Source: an uncultured Chloroflexota bacterium (lineage in GTDB: Bacteria > Chloroflexota > Anaerolineae > Aggregatilineales > Phototrophicaceae). From it: a DNA stretch of 11,726 bases. Position numbers and translations under genes: made by a program. Of this stretch, positions 6,764-11,726 are shown piece after piece (within the stretch, counting starts at the first letter, position 1; each line of letters opens with the position of its first letter). The stretch is taken from contig CAIVEA010000509.1 of the NCBI GenBank assembly GCA_903904765.1, positions 1 to 11,726 on the forward strand. Direction: 5' to 3'. The notes under the pieces are model-generated. The model saw only the letters and a program-made list of their open reading frames with translations, was not told where the DNA came from and did no database searches.

Positions 6764-8458
6764 ATGAACGCTTTGCCGCCCAAATCGTTGCTGGACGACT
6801 TTCTAACCGATCCCACGTTCACGGTGGCTGAACAACGCCTCGGCGTGGTGGTGGGCGGTTCGCTCAGCAAAGGGCTTCTGGTCAAGCTCGATCGCGGGCA
6901 ATCCGTCGAGTCGCTGGCCGTTGGGCGCTATGTGGTGGTACGCGGGCAAAGCGAGAAACCCGAAGAAGCTGTGCGCTACTTCTGCATGTTGACCGATGTC
7001 GCGCTCAACAGCACCAACCCCGCCATCCAGAATCACCCGCCGGAAATCGAAGGCAACCCCTTCCTGCGCGATGTGTACATCGGCACAACCGTTTACGGCA
7101 CAATCAACGTTGCCCCGACGCTCTCGATTGACAAAGAGGGCAACAAACCCGTCAAGACCATCCCCGGCCATTTCGCGGCGGTCTACAATGCCACCGCCGA
7201 GGATGTGAACCGCGTCTTTGGTGCGGAGGACGAAGGCCACTTCAACATGGGGTCGCCGCTGGAACTTTCTGCCACGAACATCAACCTCGACCTGAAGCGC
7301 CTCACCGAACGCTCGGTGGGCGTGTTCGGCAAAAGCGGCACAGGCAAGAGCTTCCTCACGCGCTTGCTGCTGGCAGGCGTGATTCGCTGGGGCAAAGCCG
7401 TCAACCTCGTGTTCGACATGCACAACGATTATGGCTGGGCGGCCACCAGCGAAGGCGGAACGCACGTCAAGGCGCTCAAGCAGTTGTTCCCGCACAACGT
7501 CAGCATCATCACCCTCGATGGCGAATCGTCACGGCGGCGCGGCGTGCAACCGGAGATGGAAGTCAAGCTGAGCTACAACGACATTGACCCCGAAGACATC
7601 GCCAACTTGCGTGCCACCATGAACCTCTCGGACGCGATGATTGATGCGGCCTACACCCTGCGGCGGCGCTGGGGCAAAGGCTGGATTCACACCCTGCTGG
7701 ATGACCAGAACAATCAGGATAAGATCGAGGAAATCGTCGAGAACACCAACATCGGCGCGGGGACGCTGGCGGCTTTGCAGCGCCGCTTGCAGCGGTTTGA
7801 ACGGTGGGACTTCCTGACGGCGCAGCCCGCCGATGACAGTGTGAAGCGCATCATTGACCTGCTCATCTCCCAGCGCAAGCATGTGGTGCTGGAGTTCGGG
7901 CGCTTCGGCAACGAGTTGGAAGCCTATATGCTGGTCGCCAACTATCTCACCCGCCGCATCCGCGATCAATATGTGGATATGGTCGAAAAGGCGCTGGGCG
8001 ATCAGGCGATGATGCCGCCGCAACTGGTCATCACCATCGAAGAAGCGCACAAGTTCCTTGATCCCGCCGTCGCCAGCCAGACGATTTTCGGCGTGATCGC
8101 CCGCGAACTGCGTAAGTACAACGTCACGCTGCTGGTGGTAGACCAGCGCCCTAGCGGGATTGACGAAGAAGTGATGAGCCAGATCGGAACGCGCATCACC
8201 GCCTTGCTGGATAACGAGAAGGACATCAACGCCGTGCTGAACGGCGTAAACGGCGCTCAGGGGCTGCGTGAAGTGCTGGCGCGGCTGGATACCAAGCAGC
8301 AGGCCATCATCATGGGTCATGCTGTGCCGATGCCGGTGGTGGTCAAAACCCGCAGCTACGACGAAGATTTTTATGCAGCCATGCAGGATAACAAACGCCC
8401 CGGTGTGGCGGCAGCGCGGGGTGCATTGGGCAGCGGCAGCCGCGAACGTCGGTTATAG
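6764..8458 (+). CDS. HerA-like DNA-translocating ATPase (DUF87/FtsK-HerA superfamily)
   Basis: This 564-residue cytoplasmic ATPase has the HerA layout. A beta-rich N-terminal barrel (about 20-130, with GVVVGGSLSKGLLV and GRYVVVRG) is followed by a RecA-like motor. Walker A is GKSGTGKS at 189-196. The Walker B strand is LVITIEEAH (421-429), with Glu-Glu in place of the commoner Asp-Glu; EEAH variants occur in HerA proteins. DQRPSGID (460-467) resembles the HerA motif after Walker B, and MSQIGTRI (471-478) may carry the arginine finger. HerA hexamers translocate DNA; archaeal ones resect double-strand breaks with the nuclease NurA, and some bacterial ones power antiphage complexes with Sir2 or other effectors. 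No NurA or such effector lies within this window, so the role is open: repair, DNA segregation or defence. It has its own promoter and heads a two-gene unit. Confidence 0.88.
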   Translation: MNALPPKSLLDDFLTDPTFTVAEQRLGVVVGGSLSKGLLVKLDRGQSVESLAVGRYVVVRGQSEKPEEAVRYFCMLTDVALNSTNPAIQNHPPEIEGNPFLRDVYIGTTVYGTINVAPTLSIDKEGNKPVKTIPGHFAAVYNATAEDVNRVFGAEDEGHFNMGSPLELSATNINLDLKRLTERSVGVFGKSGTGKSFLTRLLLAGVIRWGKAVNLVFDMHNDYGWAATSEGGTHVKALKQLFPHNVSIITLDGESSRRRGVQPEMEVKLSYNDIDPEDIANLRATMNLSDAMIDAAYTLRRRWGKGWIHTLLDDQNNQDKIEEIVENTNIGAGTLAALQRRLQRFERWDFLTAQPADDSVKRIIDLLISQRKHVVLEFGRFGNELEAYMLVANYLTRRIRDQYVDMVEKALGDQAMMPPQLVITIEEAHKFLDPAVASQTIFGVIARELRKYNVTLLVVDQRPSGIDEEVMSQIGTRITALLDNEKDINAVLNGVNGAQGLREVLARLDTKQQAIIMGHAVPMPVVVKTRSYDEDFYAAMQDNKRPGVAAARGALGSGSRERRL

Positions 8459-8469
8459 GGATAAGAAAA

Positions 8470-8916
8470 ATGGCGAATTTAGGGTATTTAAGCAACGATT
8501 TATATCGCTATGCCCGTATGCTGGGGGATGAGCACGGTGGCCTGTTGTTGCCGATTCAACACACGCGCATGAGCGAAATCCTCACCGCCTGCGGCTATCT
8601 TCAGCAGGCTGTTCACAACTACGAAACTGCGCTCGCCCTCGGTTTTAGCGATCATAACGACCCCCGCGCCCGTTTGATGTATGCGGCACGCATTCCGCTG
8701 GAGATGATCGCCATGTCGGTGCGCTTGCTGCGGCTATACCATGCCCGCCGCAATGCTCCCCTCACCGAAGGGCAGCAAATTGCCTTGCGCCAGATCGAAA
8801 TTGACAGTATGGGGCTGTCGGAAGAAATTGAACGGCTTTGGAAGGCAATGAAGGTACGGCAGACCGGGCGGTCGGAACGGGCGAAAGTCGCGACAGGCCA
8901 GCTAGGAGGCAGTTAG
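8470..8916 (+). CDS. Unknown helical protein, TPR-like segment, paired with HerA
   Basis: I do not recognise this 148-residue protein. It has no signal peptide or membrane segment and looks almost wholly alpha-helical. Residues about 36-65 (CGYLQQAVHNYETALALG, then NDPRA) fit the spacing of one TPR hairpin (G-Y-x3-A-x3-Y-x2-AL). A Leu/Arg-rich helix follows (about 72-93), and the tail is polar and basic. It begins 11 bases after the ATPase stop. AGGGA (8457-8461) overlaps that stop and serves as a weak ribosome binding site, so co-translation with the ATPase is likely. By context it may be an adaptor, regulator or partner of the HerA-like protein; this is inference. Its last 15 bases overlap the end of the convergent histidine kinase gene. 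Confidence 0.75.
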   Translation: MANLGYLSNDLYRYARMLGDEHGGLLLPIQHTRMSEILTACGYLQQAVHNYETALALGFSDHNDPRARLMYAARIPLEMIAMSVRLLRLYHARRNAPLTEGQQIALRQIEIDSMGLSEEIERLWKAMKVRQTGRSERAKVATGQLGGS

Positions 8917-10092
8917 CGCGTAATCCAGCGGTAGATGCACGGTGAACGTCGAGCCTTTGCCCACTTCGCTCTGCACATCAATTGTAGCGTGATGCCGCCG
9001 CAGATTGTCGCGCACGATTTTCAACCCCAATCCCACGCCGGGGATGTGGCTGACTCCGCCCCCCCGGAAGAACGTGTCGAAAATGCGCTCACGGTCTTCG
9101 GTGCGAATGCCAATGCCCCGGTCAATCACCCGCAGCATAATCTCGTTCGCGCCGCGCACCACTTCCAGCCGCACCACATTCCCCACTGTCGAATACTTCA
9201 TGGCGTTGGAAATCAGATTCCGCAGAATCGGCCTGAGTAGGTTGGCATCGAACTGCACCTCGCTCAACTGCCCTTCGGTGTAGAACTGGATTGGGTAGCT
9301 GCGCCCGCCTTCGATATACATGCTATCCACAAGATCGCTGCAAAAAGCGCGTAAATCGCCCGTGTGCGGCGAAAACAGGTTGGACGGCTGTTCCCCTTCC
9401 AGCAAAACCCAGATGTCATCCAGCATCTTCTTCAGGTGACGAATCTGGCGGTTGATCGTTGCCACCGCCTCTGCACGGCGTTCTTGCGTCATGCGCTCGT
9501 AGTAGCGTTCCAGCAGTTCTGCTGAGGACATGATGATCGAAAGCGGGGTGCGGAACTCGTGCGAAACGGTGGTCATGAAGCGATTCTTCAGCCCCGAAAG
9601 TTCGCGCTCTTTTTCCAGTGCGGTAGCCATGCGTTCCTGTTCGTTCAGCGCCGCTTGCATCTGCCGCAGTTCGGTTACATCGCGCATCACGCCCATCACC
9701 TGCTCAACCTGTCCCTCCGCCGTGCGCGAGAATACGCTCAAGCGCGTGTGTAGGATGTGCCATGCTCCAGCGCGATCATGCAGGCGTATCTCGTTTTCCA
9801 CAAACTCGCCATTCGCCAGATCGCGCAATCTCATCTTGAGCGCCGAACGGGTATCCGCATCATCCGGGTGGATGAGACCCTGAATCTCGGCGTAGCGCAT
9901 TCCCACCCATTCGGCAGGTGTGAAACCGAGCATCGGTGTGAGCGCCCGGTTCACGTACAGAATTTCCTGCGTGTTATGCTCGAAGATGAAAATGCAATCC
10001 GTTGTCGCTTCGGCGATGTGTTCCGCCAGAGAAGCGGTATTCAAGCGGGGATACGGAAAAGTCAGGTTGGCAGTCTGGTCAACGTCACTCAT
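8902..10092 (-). CDS. Cytosolic PAS-domain sensor histidine kinase
   Basis: This 396-residue protein has no membrane helix. Domains in order are a PAS fold of the PAS_3 type (about 22-145, with HPDDAD and GVMRDVTE), a short coiled coil (about 145-170), a HisKA dimerisation domain with the phospho-acceptor His178 in TVSHEFRTPLS, and an HATPase_c domain. The ATPase domain has the N box (RNLISNAMKYS, 291-301), G1 (DRGIGI, 324-329), F box (FDTFF, 338-342) and G2 (GVGLGL, 352-357). All catalytic motifs are intact. It should autophosphorylate in response to an intracellular signal (small ligand, redox or partner) and pass phosphate to a response regulator. None is encoded nearby, so it is an orphan kinase. 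The ATG start lacks a clear ribosome binding site, but no other start keeps the PAS domain whole. Confidence 0.92.
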   Translation of the reverse strand: MSDVDQTANLTFPYPRLNTASLAEHIAEATTDCIFIFEHNTQEILYVNRALTPMLGFTPAEWVGMRYAEIQGLIHPDDADTRSALKMRLRDLANGEFVENEIRLHDRAGAWHILHTRLSVFSRTAEGQVEQVMGVMRDVTELRQMQAALNEQERMATALEKERELSGLKNRFMTTVSHEFRTPLSIIMSSAELLERYYERMTQERRAEAVATINRQIRHLKKMLDDIWVLLEGEQPSNLFSPHTGDLRAFCSDLVDSMYIEGGRSYPIQFYTEGQLSEVQFDANLLRPILRNLISNAMKYSTVGNVVRLEVVRGANEIMLRVIDRGIGIRTEDRERIFDTFFRGGGVSHIPGVGLGLKIVRDNLRRHHATIDVQSEVGKGSTFTVHLPLDYALTAS

Positions 10093-10203
10093 AGAGAGAG
10101 GGAAAGAGCTTTATGGCTCCGTGTATTCCCATTTCCTTTAATGTTTACTTTAGCACTCATTCCATACGGCGGCGGGTAGTCCTCCTGTACTATCCCTCAC
10201 CGA

Positions 10204-10249
10204 TTTTACGTAATTTACAAATTAACGCAAACAAGACGTAATATGTAAA
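10204..10249. promoter_or_regulatory. AT-rich region with opposed promoter-like hexamers
   Basis: The 270-base divergent spacer between the kinase gene and clpB (10093-10362) has an AT-rich core. On the minus strand, TTTACA (10249-10244) and GTTAAT (10226-10221), 17 bases apart, could drive the kinase. On the plus strand, TTTACA (10214-10219) and CGTAAT (10237-10242), also 17 bases apart, could drive clpB. The two would overlap and exclude each other. A direct repeat ACGTAAT occurs at 10208-10214 and 10236-10242. These are motif-level matches only. Confidence 0.35.
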
Positions 10250-10305
10250 GAAATCCTAGCAATTTCCCCTCCAACACGGCGCAGATGCTTTTCTGATATT
10301 CCTTT

Positions 10306-10327
10306 TACAGTGCGTGCTTACACTGTA
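10306..10327. promoter_or_regulatory. Inverted repeat upstream of clpB, possible operator
   Basis: TACAGTG (10306-10312) and CACTGTA (10321-10327) are perfect 7-base inverted arms separated by eight bases, 35 bases before the clpB ATG. The geometry fits a dimeric regulator site. It is neither the CIRCE (HrcA) nor the HAIR (HspR) sequence, so the binding protein, if any, is unknown. Confidence 0.4.
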
Positions 10328-10362
10328 TTGCAATTCTGAAAGCTGGTCGGGAGATCCCCACA

Positions 10363-11726
10363 ATGGATTTGAACCGTTTTACCAACCGCGCACAGGAAGC
10401 ACTGATGCGCGCACAGCGCAGCGCCACTGACTATGGACACCCGTCCATCGAACCGCTGCACATCCTCGCGGGGCTGATGAGCCAGAAAGATGGCGTTGTG
10501 CCGGAAATCGTCGCCAAGATCGGCGGGCGCTCTGCCGCGCTGCTGGCGGAACTGACGCGACAGGTGGAGGACAGGCCGCGTGTCAGCGGCAGCAACGCGC
10601 AACCCTCACTCAGCCAGTCGGCGCTGGCGGCCCTCACCCGTGCCGAAAAAGAAGCCGCCCGTATGAAGGACGACTACGTAAGCACCGAACACATTCTGCT
10701 GGCGCTGACCGAGGACAAGAGCTTGTCGGCGTTGTTGGAACGCTACGGCGTGACCCGCGACTCGGCGCTGCATGCGCTGGCGGCCATTCGCGGCGGTCAG
10801 CGCATCACCTCGCAAGACCCGGAAAGCACCTATCAGAGCCTTGAGAAATACGGGCGCGACCTGACCGCACTGGCGCGACAGGGCAAACTCGATCCGGTCA
10901 TCGGGCGCGAGGACGAAATCCGGCGCGTGATTCAGGTCATCAGCCGCCGCACCAAGAACAATCCGGTGCTGATTGGCGAGGCAGGCGTGGGCAAGACCGC
11001 TATTGTGGAAGGGCTGGCGCAACGCATTATCAAGGGCGATGTGCCAGAAGGTCTGCGCGATAAGGTGCTGATCTCGCTGGATATGGGCAGTTTGCTGGCG
11101 GGAGCGAAGTTCCGGGGCGAATTTGAGGAACGGCTGAAGGCCGTCCTGAAAGAAGTGACCGAGAGCGATGGGCGCATCATCCTGTTTCTGGATGAACTGC
11201 ACACCATTGTGGGTGCGGGCGCTGCCGAAGGTGCGATTGATGCCAGCAACATGCTCAAGCCGATGCTGGCACGCGGCGAACTGCGCTGCGTGGGCGCGAC
11301 CACGCTGGACGAATACCGCAAGTACATCGAGAAGGATGCCGCGCTCGAGCGGCGCTTCCAGAAGGTGCTGGTGGGCGAGCCGTCCGTCGAGGCCACGATC
11401 GCCATTCTTCGCGGTCTGCAGGAGCGCTATGAATTGCACCATGGCATCGAGATCACCGATCCGGCCATCGTTGCAGCAGCAGAACTCTCCAACCGCTACA
11501 TCACCGATCGTTTCCTGCCCGACAAGGCGATTGATCTCATCGATGAGGCTGCGGCCCGCATCAAGATGGAAATCGACTCCAAGCCAGAAGTCATGGACAA
11601 GCTCGATCGGCGCCTGATCCAGCTCAAGATTGAACGCGAGGCGGTGCGCAAGGAGTCGGACGAGGCCTCACGCAAACGGCTTGAATTGATCGAGCAAGAG
11701 ATTGTCCGGCTGGAGCGCGAATATGC
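10363..11726 (+). CDS. clpB: ATP-dependent disaggregase ClpB, N-terminal part
   Basis: The first 454 residues of a Hsp100 chaperone are visible; the gene runs off the window. ClpB with DnaK threads aggregated proteins through its hexamer after heat stress. Visible parts are the Clp N-domain (about 1-145, two repeats, beginning [14 protein letters not shown]) and the first AAA+ module with Walker A GEAGVGKT (205-212) and Walker B ILFLDE (273-278). The pore segment is [11 protein letters not shown] (248-258), and the arginine finger pair Arg330-Arg331 lies in ALERRFQK. The coiled-coil M domain starts near 405. The M domain and the KYGRDLT linker separate it from ClpA and ClpC. GGGAG (10349-10353) is nine bases before the ATG. 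The second AAA+ module lies outside the window. Confidence 0.96.
   Translation, partial: MDLNRFTNRAQEALMRAQRSATDYGHPSIEPLHILAGLMSQKDGVVPEIVAKIGGRSAALLAELTRQVEDRPRVSGSNAQPSLSQSALAALTRAEKEAARMKDDYVSTEHILLALTEDKSLSALLERYGVTRDSALHALAAIRGGQRITSQDPESTYQSLEKYGRDLTALARQGKLDPVIGREDEIRRVIQVISRRTKNNPVLIGEAGVGKTAIVEGLAQRIIKGDVPEGLRDKVLISLDMGSLLAGAKFRGEFEERLKAVLKEVTESDGRIILFLDELHTIVGAGAAEGAIDASNMLKPMLARGELRCVGATTLDEYRKYIEKDAALERRFQKVLVGEPSVEATIAILRGLQERYELHHGIEITDPAIVAAAELSNRYITDRFLPDKAIDLIDEAAARIKMEIDSKPEVMDKLDRRLIQLKIEREAVRKESDEASRKRLELIEQEIVRLEREY

Noticed and set aside
8904..8909. Perfect AGGAGG on the plus strand
   Set aside because: It is inside the last codons of the unknown gene and no start codon follows at a usable distance.
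10150..10158. TTAGCACTC, the left half of a CIRCE (HrcA) element
   Set aside because: The required GAGTGCTAA nine bases downstream is absent (GGCGGCGGG instead), so it is a chance half-site or a decayed one.
8935..10179. Several plus-strand open frames (for example 8935-9240, 9530-9883, 9757-10179)
   Set aside because: They are antisense shadows of the histidine kinase gene and show no domain or ribosome binding site at proper distance.
10336..10361. CTGAAA and CCCCAC, 14-15 bases apart, resembling a sigma-32 heat-shock promoter before clpB
   Set aside because: The -10 part would overlap the ribosome binding region and end at the ATG, so the transcript would begin inside the gene.

Overview
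The window is GC-rich bacterial chromosome with no phage, plasmid or insertion-sequence genes. It carries a proton-pumping NADH dehydrogenase operon, a HerA-type ATPase and a ClpB disaggregase, which suggests a free-living respiring bacterium. The general look (GC-rich, HerA-like ATPase, PAS histidine kinase, stem-loop-rich spacers) reminds me of Chloroflexota (Anaerolineae-like). That placement is an impression, not something a marker in this window proves.

Region 1 (1-6514) is the distal end of a nuo (complex I) operon in the usual order: end of nuoJ, nuoK, nuoL, nuoM, nuoN. It closes with a strong intrinsic terminator. These genes encode membrane-arm subunits: NuoK and the three antiporter-like subunits L, M and N, all with their key charged residues intact. 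NuoL is unusual. It is 838 aa against 613 in E. coli. The difference lies in an Ala/Glu/Pro-rich insertion built on a 17-residue tandem repeat, a second His-rich loop, and a longer C-terminal part. The spacers K-L, L-M and M-N are unusually long (93, 102 and 150 nt), and each holds inverted repeats.

Region 2 (6515-6763) is a 250-nt spacer. It contains a palindromic element with a nested hairpin, then a near-consensus sigma-70 promoter (TTGACT, 18 nt, TATAAT) and a hairpin in the predicted early transcript.

Region 3 (6764-8916) is a two-gene unit: a HerA-family DNA-translocase-like ATPase and, 11 nt later, a 148-aa helical protein of unknown function. No NurA nuclease is visible. This is the most likely place for an uncharacterised system in the window.

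Region 4 (8902-10092, minus strand) is an orphan, membrane-free PAS histidine kinase. Its 3' end overlaps the unknown gene tail-to-tail by 15 bp. A 270-nt AT-richer divergent region with promoter-like hexamers and a perfect inverted repeat separates it from region 5 (10363 to the window end), the first half of clpB.
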